DNA from: a bacterium | GTDB lineage: Bacteria > Myxococcota_A > Bradymonadia > UBA7976 > UBA1532 | Length of the DNA stretch: 64,000 nt | Assembly: GCA_030427205.1 (NCBI GenBank) | Contig: JAUHXC010000028.1 | Location: forward strand, 1 to 64,000 | Reading direction: 5' to 3' | In this document: positions 55,085-63,108 of the stretch, one piece after another | Layout of the letters: each line of letters begins with the position of its first letter | Position numbering within the stretch: the first letter of the stretch is position 1 | Notes under the pieces: model-generated | The model's input: the letters and a program-made list of their open reading frames with translations, nothing else | The model's database searches: none | Told to the model about the DNA's origin: nothing | Program-made: the position numbers and the translations under genes

Positions 55085-56404
55085 TCATGCCTCCCCCACC
55101 AGCTTCTCGGCGTCCTTCAGCCGGATGTTGCCCGAGAGCAGTTGAGGGAGCAAGCTATCGCGCAGGGCGACGAGGGTGCGGGACTGCCGCGCGACCTCCA
55201 CATGCTGCTCGGACCAGGGGATGAAGAACCTGGACGCTGCGGACAAGACCGGCTCTGGAGCCACAACGCACAGAGCCTCAGTGAGATGATACCGACGAAT
55301 GTGACCCATCGTCGTCGCCTTCTCTGCAGCGATCGCCTGAAATTCTGGAAGGTGTTGCAGGACCCAGCGATGTGGAAACCAACTGGGATAGCTCCCTGAA
55401 GTCACCTTGAACAGATGTTGGTTCAACGCGGCTCGGCCGCCGCACCAAACTCGAACCATCAACGTACCTGACCAAGAGAAGACGATATCGCCGTCATCGA
55501 GTACGCACGAAGTCTTGATATCAGCCCGTGCCCAGCCGCCTCCGGTCGGTCGCCCTGACCTCAACTGAGCGATCTTGACGACCGGCAAGCGCTCGGTCGC
55601 ATCATCGCGTGGCCGATACCGCTGCAACGCCAGCCCATTCTGGAAGTCTGCGATCTGATCGAGCGGACGGAACGACCACCCCTCAGGGATCGGCCCCTCC
55701 TCCGAGTCGACGAACGCATCGGGGAACAGCGCCGCGGTCTCGGCGTCCATGGCGAACGGCGCCCGGCCGTCGGCCTTGGCCACAACCGGGTCGAAGTCGA
55801 CGAACCACGAGCGGAAGAGCGCCGCGGCCATGTCCTCCAGGGTGCGGTTCATACGCCGGTTGAGCGCGATCTTGTCGTCCAGCGCGCCGAGCACCTCGAC
55901 GATGGCTTGTTGCTCGGCGAGCGACGGCAGGTCGAACTCGAACGCTTCGATCCGCCTCGGGGCTGTGTGCCGTACGGTGGTCCCAGTCGCACTCCCCAGC
56001 ACCTCATGTCGATAGTCATCGCAGCAAAGGCGGTAGTAGAGAAAGTTCGTGTCAACGCGGTTGGGCTCCAGCACCTCGACTCGGCCGAGGCGCTGGTTGT
56101 GAAGGAACCTCAGGTGCTCGGACTCCGGGACCAGTGCCGGGTAACCCAGGGTGTCTCCAGTCTTGCTCAGATCAGTCATCGTGACGATGAGTTCCCCGGG
56201 CGCCAGGACATAGGCGTCGGGCACTGGACCCCGGTAGTATTTCTCTCGCCCCGGCCGCATCTGAAACCCGCCACCGATGCGGAAATTACCGGGCGTGAGG
56301 ACGACGTCACGACCGCTATCGGTGAAGTGCTTCCCCTTGAACGCGAAGCCATGGTGGACCTTGACTAGGCCGCCCAGCCGCACGCCGGCCCACTCACCCG
56401 ACAT
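55085..56404 (-). CDS. hsdS: Type I restriction specificity subunit S
   Basis: A 439-residue DNA-recognition subunit with two variable target-recognition domains (about 10-180 and 225-400) separated by conserved helices (LPSLAEQQAIVEVLGALDDK and a second copy ending SRTLVALRDSLLPQLLSGNI). The helices fix the spacing between the two half-sites of the target. Third-position G/C is clearly lower here than in most of the window, in line with horizontal exchange of HsdS. ATG at 56404 (an upstream in-frame TTG is less likely). It overlaps the hsdM stop by 11 bases and lies 1 base from hsdR. Confidence 0.95.
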   Translation of the reverse strand: MSGEWAGVRLGGLVKVHHGFAFKGKHFTDSGRDVVLTPGNFRIGGGFQMRPGREKYYRGPVPDAYVLAPGELIVTMTDLSKTGDTLGYPALVPESEHLRFLHNQRLGRVEVLEPNRVDTNFLYYRLCCDDYRHEVLGSATGTTVRHTAPRRIEAFEFDLPSLAEQQAIVEVLGALDDKIALNRRMNRTLEDMAAALFRSWFVDFDPVVAKADGRAPFAMDAETAALFPDAFVDSEEGPIPEGWSFRPLDQIADFQNGLALQRYRPRDDATERLPVVKIAQLRSGRPTGGGWARADIKTSCVLDDGDIVFSWSGTLMVRVWCGGRAALNQHLFKVTSGSYPSWFPHRWVLQHLPEFQAIAAEKATTMGHIRRYHLTEALCVVAPEPVLSAASRFFIPWSEQHVEVARQSRTLVALRDSLLPQLLSGNIRLKDAEKLVGEA

Positions 56405-58340
56405 CAACCCGCTCCAGCCCCGCCCGGATGCGCTTCTCCAGCTTCGCCGCCTCCTCGAACTGCGCCAGCAGCTTCGCCTTCAGCGCCGGGAACCGCTCCT
56501 CGAACGGCTCGTCGTCATCCTCCTCGATCGCCGCGCCCACGTAGCGCCCCGGCGTCAGCGCGAAGCGGTGCTTCTCGATCTCCGCCAGCCCGGCCACCGC
56601 CACGAACCCCGGCTCGGCCTCGGGCTCGCCCTCGCGTCTGAACTGGCGATACACCCCCGCGATCCGCGCGATCTCGCCGTCCGCCAACTCCTTCTGCTTG
56701 CGCGACCCGGCGATCAGCGCCCCCATCTGCCGAGCGTCGACGAACAGCACCCGCCCCTTGCGCGCCCGCTCCCCCTTCGTGCCGCCCCGCCGCTTCGATA
56801 GCAGCCACAGCGCGCACGGGATCTGGGTGTTGGCGAAGAGCTGCCCCGGCATCTGCACGATACAGTCGACCAGATCGGCCCGCACCAACGCCTCGCGCAC
56901 CTCACGCCGCGCCGTCTCGTTATTCGACAGCTCGCCGGTGGCCATCACGAAGCCGGCCAGCCCGCCGTCGGCGAGGTGGTGGGCGATGTGCAGCATCCAC
57001 ATCGTATTGGCGTTGCGCGCCGACAGCGGCAGCGCGTCCTTGCCGGCGCCCACCGCCCCCAGAAAGCGCCGGGCGTCCTTGTTCGGCACGTCGTCGGCGC
57101 CCCAGCCCTCGCGGCCCTTGCTGCCGTCGTTGAACGGCGGGTTGGCCAGGATGTGGTCGAACGCCTGCCCCCGGTGGGCGGGCGTGAAGTAGGTGTTGCC
57201 CAGGGCGATCTCGCCGTCGAAGCCGTGGATGAAGAGGTTCATCCGGCACAGGCGGCGGGTGAAGTCCTTGGTCTCCTGCCCATAGAACGACAGCGCCCGG
57301 CTGTGCCGCGCGAAGCGGTCGGACTGCACGAACATGCTGCCCGAGCCGCAGCACGGGTCGTAGACCGTGCCCGCGGTGGGCTCGATCATCTCCACCAGGG
57401 TGCGCACGATGCTGACGGGGGTGAAGTACTCGCCGCCGCGCTTGCCCTCCGAGGCGGCGAACTCGCCGATGAAGTACTCGTAGACCCGCCCCAGGATGTC
57501 TTCGCCGCGGTGCTGCTGCTCGAAGACCGGCTTCGAGAACAGGTTGATCAGCCGGGTGAGGTCGCCGGGGCTCATGTTGCTGCCGGCGTAGGTCGGCGGC
57601 AGCAGGTCGGCGAGCCGGTCGGTGTAGGTGTCGCGCAGCAGCTTGAGCACGCCGTCGAGGTCGCTCTTGATGGTGTCGCGGGTGGCCAGCGTCTTCGAGA
57701 TGTGGTCCCAGCGGGCGCCCTCGGGCACGATGAAGACCCCCGCCTTGCGGTACTCGTCGGGGTCGTCGAGCACGAAGTCCATCTCGTAGTAGTCGGCGTT
57801 CTGCGGGTCGGCGACCATCGCTTCGAGCGCGGCGCGGCGGCGGGTGTAGCGCAGCGACAAGAAGCGCAGGAAGATGATCGGCAGCACGTAGCGCTTGTAG
57901 TCCGACGGTTCGATGCTGCCGCGCATCGTCACCGCCGCCTGCCACAGCTCGGCGAGCAGCGCCGAGAGGTCGGCGTCCTCCTTCGACGCCGTAGCCTTCG
58001 CCTTCGACGCCGTAGCGGCCGTCGTGGCGTCGCCGCTCTCGGCGGACGCCTTGCGCTTCCGACTGCGTCGTTTGGGCCTATCCTTCGCCGATGATGGCGC
58101 AGCCGAGGTCTCGCCCCCAGCGGTGGATGCCGGGGGCAGTGGGAGTTGGTCGTCTTCGAGCGCCTCCCGCAACTTCGGATGCAGCTCGGGCGACGGGGCC
58201 GCGCGGCCGGTCTCCCAGCTCGAGACCGTGCCTTGCGACACCCCCACGGCGTCAGCGAGCTTGCGTTGGTTCAGACCGAGCGCCTTGCGGCGGGCCTTGA
58301 TCCAGGTAGGCGTGATCTCGGCTGGCTCCGGGGTGCTCAA
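56394..58340 (-). CDS. hsdM: Type I DNA methyltransferase subunit M with N-terminal XRE helix-turn-helix
   Basis: A 648-residue fusion. Residues 10-60 are a Cro/XRE helix-turn-helix (RKALGLNQRKLADAVGVSQG then TVSSWETGRAAPS). An Ala/Lys/Ser-rich linker follows. From about residue 130 there is a complete HsdM N6-adenine methyltransferase: motif I DPCCGSGSMF and catalytic NPPF (residues 400-403), plus ELWQAAVTMRGSIEPSDYK at its start. HsdM methylates the HsdS target and protects the host DNA. The start is a TTG at 58340; a different start is possible. The fused HTH suggests autoregulation of the operon, like a C protein. It lies 21 bases after the protease-like gene. Confidence 0.9.
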   Translation of the reverse strand: MSTPEPAEITPTWIKARRKALGLNQRKLADAVGVSQGTVSSWETGRAAPSPELHPKLREALEDDQLPLPPASTAGGETSAAPSSAKDRPKRRSRKRKASAESGDATTAATASKAKATASKEDADLSALLAELWQAAVTMRGSIEPSDYKRYVLPIIFLRFLSLRYTRRRAALEAMVADPQNADYYEMDFVLDDPDEYRKAGVFIVPEGARWDHISKTLATRDTIKSDLDGVLKLLRDTYTDRLADLLPPTYAGSNMSPGDLTRLINLFSKPVFEQQHRGEDILGRVYEYFIGEFAASEGKRGGEYFTPVSIVRTLVEMIEPTAGTVYDPCCGSGSMFVQSDRFARHSRALSFYGQETKDFTRRLCRMNLFIHGFDGEIALGNTYFTPAHRGQAFDHILANPPFNDGSKGREGWGADDVPNKDARRFLGAVGAGKDALPLSARNANTMWMLHIAHHLADGGLAGFVMATGELSNNETARREVREALVRADLVDCIVQMPGQLFANTQIPCALWLLSKRRGGTKGERARKGRVLFVDARQMGALIAGSRKQKELADGEIARIAGVYRQFRREGEPEAEPGFVAVAGLAEIEKHRFALTPGRYVGAAIEEDDDEPFEERFPALKAKLLAQFEEAAKLEKRIRAGLERVDVG

Positions 58341-58361
58341 TGGGATCTCTCGGGGCTGTGG

Positions 58362-59834
58362 TCAGAGGAGCGCGCAGTCGGCGCGTCGGGTCTTCAACTC
58401 GTGCTCGAATGGCGCGCGCAGTGCATCGACGAAGGGCACCACCGCCAACAGGGGCTCGAGCGCCCTATCGTCTCGGTCGATGTCGCTGGTGTCATAGACC
58501 AGATCGGCCAGGGGCACCCGGTCGCGGTCGTCGGCGACGAAGAACTGCACGACGCCGACGTAACGCGACATCTGGACGTCGCTCATCAAGCGACGCCGCT
58601 GCGCGCGGGTGAGCGTCGTCGCATAGAGCGACTCCAGGTAGCGCCCGCCGAGTTCGAATGAGCATTCGAACTGTGTCGCACCAGCGGTCGCCTTCTCGAT
58701 GATCGGCCACCACTCGGCAGCGAACCGCAAGAGCGCGGCCGCGGTCAGCCGCACCTTGGGATACAGCGCGACCGTGCCGGCCTGGATCTCACCGCGCAGA
58801 TGGATCGGCAGACCATCTCGATCCACAGAGACGAGCACCGGGTTCTCGTCTTCGGCGTCGCTGTCTCGAATCGTGAACCGCTCGTAGGGGCCGTGGTTGT
58901 CGTCGTGCGCGTAGATCCGGGTCATGCCGGGCATGCGCAGGGTGACCGCGCCGGTCTGCCAGCAGAGGGGACCGGCGGGCTCGTCGTCGTCCGGGCCGCG
59001 GAACCCCGCGACGACCATGGCGTGGTGCTCGCCGTCCGGCAGCTTGACTTCGAGCAGGATGGGCAGCGCAGAGCGCAGGTAGCACTGCAGGTGCATCGAG
59101 AAGTTGTCGGCGCCCGCGAGCGTCTTGAACGTGACCGGGCGGCGGCCGAAGGCGTGGATCGCGTCGGCGATCTGCTGCTTGTCCAGGCCTGGGCCGAGGC
59201 CCCGATGGCGGCGCGAGGCGGCCTGCCTGACCTGCCCCGGGGTCGGCGTCCGGCCGCCGTCACGCCGTACGCAGCCGGCGAGCATCGACCAAAGTGCCGT
59301 CGTCGCGCACGCGCCGACGGCGACATCCTGCTGCTGGAAGGGCAGGCCTCGTATCGTGAGCTCGACGCCGAAGAGGTGGACGAGGTGGCGGCCCCAGGCC
59401 GGGCTGTACTGCCGGTTGGCGCCTTCGGATGAGGGTACGGCCAGGATCGTTCGGCCAACGGGCGTGTCGGGCAGCGGGCGCAGGACGACGAAGCCGAGGT
59501 AGGCGCCCTGAAGGAGAGTCTCCATCGACTCCGCGGAGTCGGCCTGCAGCGCGTCGTCGAGGGCGGCCTCGGTCAGCCTCGTCTGGAAGAAGTGCAGGCG
59601 GGTCGACGCCTTGGGTGGGGGATGGAGCAGCCGCGCGTAGTGCGCCGAGTATTCCTCTACATAGTGGCGATCGACGTAGTCTGTCTCGACGATGGCCGAC
59701 TTCGCCCCCAAGTATGTGCTCAGGTAGCCAGCGATATAGTCGATCTGCCGCGACGGCCGCCCGCCGGCGTTGTCGTCGAGGAGCTGCTTGATCTCCAGCG
59801 CAGGGATGTCGAACGGCTTGAGGCTCAGAGTCAT
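58362..59834 (-). CDS. Papain/C39-like cysteine-protease-fold protein of the restriction island
   Basis: A 490-residue cytoplasmic protein. The central part has the oxyanion and nucleophile pattern of C39/papain-like folds: Gln168/Gln169 and Asp170 in FQQQDVAVGACATTALWSML, with the putative catalytic Cys176, then the helix ending in GLDKQQIADAI, and His271 in HHAMVVAGFRG. An Asp or Asn needed for the triad is likely further on (near DDNHGPYE). There is no transporter domain and no leader peptidase context. It is encoded between a 63-residue gene and hsdM in one operon with type I restriction genes, so it is probably a defence-associated protein. Substrate and activity are inferred from the fold. 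Confidence 0.7.
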   Translation of the reverse strand: MTLSLKPFDIPALEIKQLLDDNAGGRPSRQIDYIAGYLSTYLGAKSAIVETDYVDRHYVEEYSAHYARLLHPPPKASTRLHFFQTRLTEAALDDALQADSAESMETLLQGAYLGFVVLRPLPDTPVGRTILAVPSSEGANRQYSPAWGRHLVHLFGVELTIRGLPFQQQDVAVGACATTALWSMLAGCVRRDGGRTPTPGQVRQAASRRHRGLGPGLDKQQIADAIHAFGRRPVTFKTLAGADNFSMHLQCYLRSALPILLEVKLPDGEHHAMVVAGFRGPDDDEPAGPLCWQTGAVTLRMPGMTRIYAHDDNHGPYERFTIRDSDAEDENPVLVSVDRDGLPIHLRGEIQAGTVALYPKVRLTAAALLRFAAEWWPIIEKATAGATQFECSFELGGRYLESLYATTLTRAQRRRLMSDVQMSRYVGVVQFFVADDRDRVPLADLVYDTSDIDRDDRALEPLLAVVPFVDALRAPFEHELKTRRADCALL

Positions 59835-59837
59835 CGA

Positions 59838-60029
59838 CTAGCGCAGGCGCACTCGCAGATCATCTTCCGTCAGCCGCTCACACGCTCGCCCGCGCTGGGC
59901 GGCGATGCGACCTGCCGCCTCGGCGGTTCGGCGCAATTCTCGCCACAGCTCCGCGTTGTCGGTCGGGACTGGACGGAGTCGGGCGAGGAGTCGCTCTCGG
60001 GCTTCTGGGGTGGGCTGATGGCGCTTCAT
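59838..60029 (-). CDS. Small 63-residue partner of the protease-like protein
   Basis: A 63-residue basic helical protein (PTPEARERLLARLRPVPTDN, AEAAGRIAAQRGRACERLTE, DDLRVRLR). The ATG at 60029 is the best start; the stop TAG is 3 bases before the ATG of the protease-like gene, so the two are co-translated. No family is recognised. Small helical genes directly before a toxic or proteolytic gene are often its inhibitor or antitoxin; that is inferred and not shown by a motif. Confidence 0.6.
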   Translation of the reverse strand: MKRHQPTPEARERLLARLRPVPTDNAELWRELRRTAEAAGRIAAQRGRACERLTEDDLRVRLR

Positions 60030-60079
60030 GTCGGGCCTCGATTCTGAGCGCAAAGCCTATCGACCGGTCGGCCGGAAGG

Positions 60080-60241
60080 TCAACGTCGAAATCCGGTCGG
60101 CGGGCACCAGTGGTGCGGGCGCCACGTGGGACGGTGCAGGCACGGGCCGTCGACGTGCGCCTCGTGCGGGCACAGGTGGTGCAGCGGGTGAACGGGCGGC
60201 GGCGGGCAGTGGCAGAGGCAGCAGAGCAACGTGGCGAGCAT
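60080..60241 (-). CDS. His/Cys-rich microprotein (53 residues)
   Basis: A short frame of 53 codons, ATG at 60241, two bases after the end of the terminase-like gene; it ends with TGA at 60080-60082. Third positions are nearly all G/C, as in real genes here. The sequence is rich in Cys, His and Pro: LLCCLCHCPPPP, then HPLHHLCPHEAH. Several CxC/HxxH-type spacings could bind zinc. No known family. Spacing and codon use support translation; it remains a weak call because the region is short. 60030-60079 and 60242-60243 hold nothing else. Confidence 0.4.
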   Translation of the reverse strand: MLATLLCCLCHCPPPPVHPLHHLCPHEAHVDGPCLHRPTWRPHHWCPPTGFRR

Positions 60242-60243
60242 GG

Positions 60244-60858
60244 TCAGGTCTCCAGTCGGGGGTCGGGGACGAGTCGCCGGGGGTCGGCGACGGTGAGCGG
60301 GGCGATCTCGCCGTCCGCTTCGAGTTCCTGCATGCGCTCGTCGGTGGCGATGAGCGCATTGAGTTTGTCCACCTCGGCCCGGAAGGCAGCGAACAGCTCG
60401 GCGTCGTCCATGCGCTCCAACTCGGCGCGGGCCTCGGCGGTGGCGTCGGGGGTGCCGTCGGTGTCGTCGTCCTCACCGCGCAGCCAGCGGTCGAGCTTGA
60501 TCAGGCGTTCGAGGTCTCCGAGGCGCACCGGCACGTCGCCCTTGGCCAGGGCACGGGCGAACGCGACCGTGGCGCCCTTCACGAGGGCGTGGTGGGGGCT
60601 GTCGCGGCCTTCCGCGGTGCCCGGGGCCTGGGCCCCCCGCGTGGCCTTCTCGGCGTCAGCGGCCGCCTGTCGCGCCGTGTCCACGTCGTGCTGGCGGGCG
60701 CGGCGCTTCCAGTCGAACGACTTGGCCCAGCGCTGCACGGACGTGGTGCTCGCGCCCATCGCAGCAGCGGTGGCCTTCAGCGTGCGGGTGGGGCCCTGGT
60801 CGCGGTAGTGCTCGAACGCCTCGCGGTGGTGATCCCTCTCGGCCTGTACAGCGGTCAT
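60244..60858 (-). CDS. Phage terminase small-subunit-like HTH protein
   Basis: A 204-residue protein with an N-terminal helix-turn-helix (TLKATAAAMGASTTSVQRWA, KSFDWKRRAR) that looks like the DNA-binding part of phage terminase small subunits or transposase-like HTHs. The rest is an acidic helical tail (RLIKLDRWLRGEDDD). A large terminase subunit is absent, so this may be a relic of a prophage or of a phage-satellite. The ATG at 60858 overlaps the ParB-like stop (ATGA). Part of the island operon. Confidence 0.6.
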   Translation of the reverse strand: MTAVQAERDHHREAFEHYRDQGPTRTLKATAAAMGASTTSVQRWAKSFDWKRRARQHDVDTARQAAADAEKATRGAQAPGTAEGRDSPHHALVKGATVAFARALAKGDVPVRLGDLERLIKLDRWLRGEDDDTDGTPDATAEARAELERMDDAELFAAFRAEVDKLNALIATDERMQELEADGEIAPLTVADPRRLVPDPRLET

Positions 60859-61544
60859 GCGTCGGGAGTCTCGGTGTCGGCGTCGGCCTCGAACGTCAGG
60901 CCGCTGACGTCGGCGTAGGTCTCGGCCAGCATGGCCAGCGCGCGCCCGCGGCGGTTCTTGCCCTCGATGCACTCCATCGCGTGCTCGATGGCGGCTTCGA
61001 TGGGCGCAGGGTCATCGACGACGAAGCTGACGACCTTCGGGGCTTCCTTCGCCTCGCGCTCCGCCTGTTCCTCGACGAAGGCTTCAAGTCCATCGGGCAG
61101 TTGAAGGAGCGCCTCGAAGTCGCGCAGTTCGTCCTCGCCGTAGGGCAGGATCGTCGAGAGGTCTTCGAGCGAGGTGTCGCGGCTGAGGTCGTGGATCAAC
61201 TCGGCCATCAAGTGCGGCACCGGGTCGCCGCTCAACTCGTTGAGGTTCACCGTCATCATCTTGGCGCGCTTGTCGTCCACGTCGACGACGACGCAGGGCA
61301 CCTCCGCGAGCCCGAGTTCGTCCTTGCACAGCGTCCAGCGATGGAAGCCGTCGAGGATCTGCCAGTGGTCGCCGACGCGGCGGACGATGATCGGCTGCAC
61401 GATGCCTTCGCGCCGCATGTACTCCCGCAGCTTGTGCATCGTCTCGGGTGCGACGCGGTTCGGATTCCATGGATTGGCGTGGATTTGACCAACTGGCAGA
61501 TGCACGATCTCCAGGCGGTCGACGGCGGGCTTGCAGGCGGTCAT
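60855..61544 (-). CDS. ParB/Srx-like nuclease-domain protein
   Basis: A 229-residue protein. The N-terminal half is a ParB-N (ParB/sulfiredoxin) domain: LPVGQIHANPWNPNRVAPE, LREYMRREGIVQPIIVRR and the nucleotide motif ILDGFHRW. The C-terminal part is helical and acidic, without the usual ParB HTH. Such proteins are frequent in phages and mobile elements, next to terminase small subunits, and may bind CTP or act as nuclease. ATG 61544 overlaps the stop of the D12 methylase fragment; its own stop overlaps the terminase-like start. Confidence 0.8.
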   Translation of the reverse strand: MTACKPAVDRLEIVHLPVGQIHANPWNPNRVAPETMHKLREYMRREGIVQPIIVRRVGDHWQILDGFHRWTLCKDELGLAEVPCVVVDVDDKRAKMMTVNLNELSGDPVPHLMAELIHDLSRDTSLEDLSTILPYGEDELRDFEALLQLPDGLEAFVEEQAEREAKEAPKVVSFVVDDPAPIEAAIEHAMECIEGKNRRGRALAMLAETYADVSGLTFEADADTETPDA

Positions 61545-61885
61545 GAATCACTCCCGATGACGATGTACTCGCGGTTGTTCGCCCGGCTCTCGGCGCTGGC
61601 GAGGCCGACGCAGTGGGCATACTCGATGGCCTCGGCCTCGACGCGCGGCTTGAACCGCCGCATGAGCGTCACCAGCTCGTCGAGGTCGGTGGCGGCGTTG
61701 GAGAACGAGAGCACCCAGCGCCGGATGTAGCGAGCGCTGTCGAAGAGCCGGGTCATCGCGTCGCGCCAGTCGGCGGTCGAGAACCTGCTCTTCTCGGGCT
61801 CGATGGGGTGCCCTGCCAGCAGCTCATCGAGCGGCCGCTGCGCCGCGCTGGAGCGGCCGCTGCGGTTCGCGAGGTCAGTACGCAC
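61541..61885 (-). CDS. Truncated D12-class DNA adenine methyltransferase (C-terminal part)
   Basis: A frame of about 114 residues from GTG 61885. It can be extended to 62050, but that part looks non-coding. The end, RWVLSFSNAATDLDELVTLM then FKPRVEAEAIEYAH and ANNREYIVIG, fits the C-terminus of D12-type (Dam/phage-type) adenine methylases. The SAM-binding FxGxG and catalytic DPPY are missing, and no N-terminal half is found in any frame upstream before the repeat array. So it is probably a deletion relic, inactive as an enzyme. Its stop overlaps the ParB-like start. Confidence 0.45.
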   Translation of the reverse strand: MRTDLANRSGRSSAAQRPLDELLAGHPIEPEKSRFSTADWRDAMTRLFDSARYIRRWVLSFSNAATDLDELVTLMRRFKPRVEAEAIEYAHCVGLASAESRANNREYIVIGSDS

Positions 61886-62050
61886 CGAACGGGGTGGGTC
61901 GATGCTCAGGTCCCGCAGGTCTTCGGCGCCGTCCCCACGCGATGCCCCGCCACCCTCTTCCCCGTGACCCGCACCGCACCCACCGCAACCCCGATCGCCA
62001 CGCGGCACCGGGTCACGCCGATGTGACCCACGACCGCACCGATCGAGCAC

Positions 62051-62738
62051 CGAAAAGGGTTAAGCACCTCTGCACAGGGGTTCAGAGCGGGACCAGAACA
62101 TTCCTACCATCCGGCCGGGTCACGCCAGCGAGGGCCAGAATCGGGGTCTCGGGGCCGAAATCGGGTGCCTGCATGCGGTCGGGTCACGCGCAGCGGGTCA
62201 CGGGCCGCAAGGGCCCAACGCTACGGGGAGAAAGGGCTTTCCGCTCCACTCCTCGCTCCGCCGACCGTCTCCCCCGAGAGCGCACCCATCGGCCGATGGG
62301 CGCCGCGTCCGCGTACGTGGTCTGCAGAGCATGCTCGATGGGCGCCGCGGTCACGTACGTGGTCGGCGGAGCATGCCCGATGGGGGTCGCGGCCACGTCT
62401 GTGGTCGGCGGGGTATGCTCGGTGAGTGTCGCAGCCACGTCCGTGGTCTGCGGGGGTATGCCCGATGGGGGTCGAAGCCATGTGCGTGGCCCGATACCGG
62501 ACCCCGAACGGGCCACATACGTGGTCGGCGACCCCATGAGGCATGGTCGCCGCGGTCACGTACGCGGGTGGCGCGGGCATCGGCCATCAAACCGCGGTCA
62601 CATGGTTCCGACGCCGGGCCATGGCGCATCAAACGCCGGGCGTCGCTGTCTTCGGGGGGTCGATGGCCCATGCCGTCGCGGTCCGCGGGGCCAGCGCTCG
62701 AGGGACCATGAACCGACAGCCGGCGGGCTGTTCGGCGC
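62051..62738. other. Repeat-bearing gap at the right border of the island
   Basis: About 690 bases without a supported gene between the truncated methylase and the 50-residue gene. It contains the tandem 42-bp array (62295-62629). Several long frames pass through it because 42 is a multiple of three, giving a 14-residue repeat in translation. They overlap in all directions and have no ribosome-binding sites, so I do not call them genes. Confidence 0.6.
62295..62629 (+). repeat. Tandem array of 42-bp elements
   Basis: Units begin GATGGG and end GCATGCTC or similar. Unit 1 is 62295-62336, unit 2 is 62337-62378, unit 3 is 62379-62420, unit 4 is 62421-62463 (43 bases); three or four further units become degenerate up to about 62629. 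Most units have a central dyad of the form CCACGT-NN-GTGG or TCACGTACGTGG. No non-repeated spacers separate them, unlike a CRISPR array. One more unit lies at 50773. Confidence 0.8.
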
Positions 62739-62891
62739 TCAGGACGCGTCGGGCGTCATGGGCGGATGGTCCTCCATCTCGTCGCCCACCGCCTCGTTGG
62801 GGTTCTGCTGCTTGCGCCGGATCTCGGCTTCGCTCAGGCGCCCCTGCTCTTCGGGCTTGCTCTCGCTGTTCTTCCGGGTGTCGTCGGACAT
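62739..62891 (-). CDS. Small charged hypothetical protein
   Basis: A 50-residue, highly charged and probably disordered protein (MSDDTRKNSESKPEEQGR then LSEAEIRRKQQNPNEAVG and DEMEDHPPMTPDAS). The ATG at 62891 has GAGGAG 7 bases upstream, which supports it. It lies just right of the repeat array. Function unknown. Confidence 0.6.
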   Translation of the reverse strand: MSDDTRKNSESKPEEQGRLSEAEIRRKQQNPNEAVGDEMEDHPPMTPDAS

Positions 62892-63108
62892 GGTGGCTCC
62901 TCGGGTGCGGGTTGGGCCGGCGTGGCCGACGGTCTGTCCGTCGCGCGTCTGCCGGGTCACCACCAGAGAAATGCAGGGTCGATGCCAACGGGCGTGAGGC
63001 CCGTGAAACCGTGCGTCGGGCGGCGCCGCGCGGGGAGATGTGCCCCAGCGGGCCACGCCGGGCGGGACATTTCGCCGAGGCATGCCGTGCGGGCGTGCGG
63101 CGCCGGGC

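Noticed and set aside
52507..55224. A 905-residue plus-strand frame
   Set aside because: It is antisense to hsdR.
62295..62629. CRISPR array
   Set aside because: The units follow each other without unique spacers and decay gradually; no cas genes are near.
61894..62997. A protein made of 14-residue repeats across the array
   Set aside because: Its start lies inside the antisense of another gene, no ribosome-binding site is seen, and all frames stay open only because the unit is 42 bases long.
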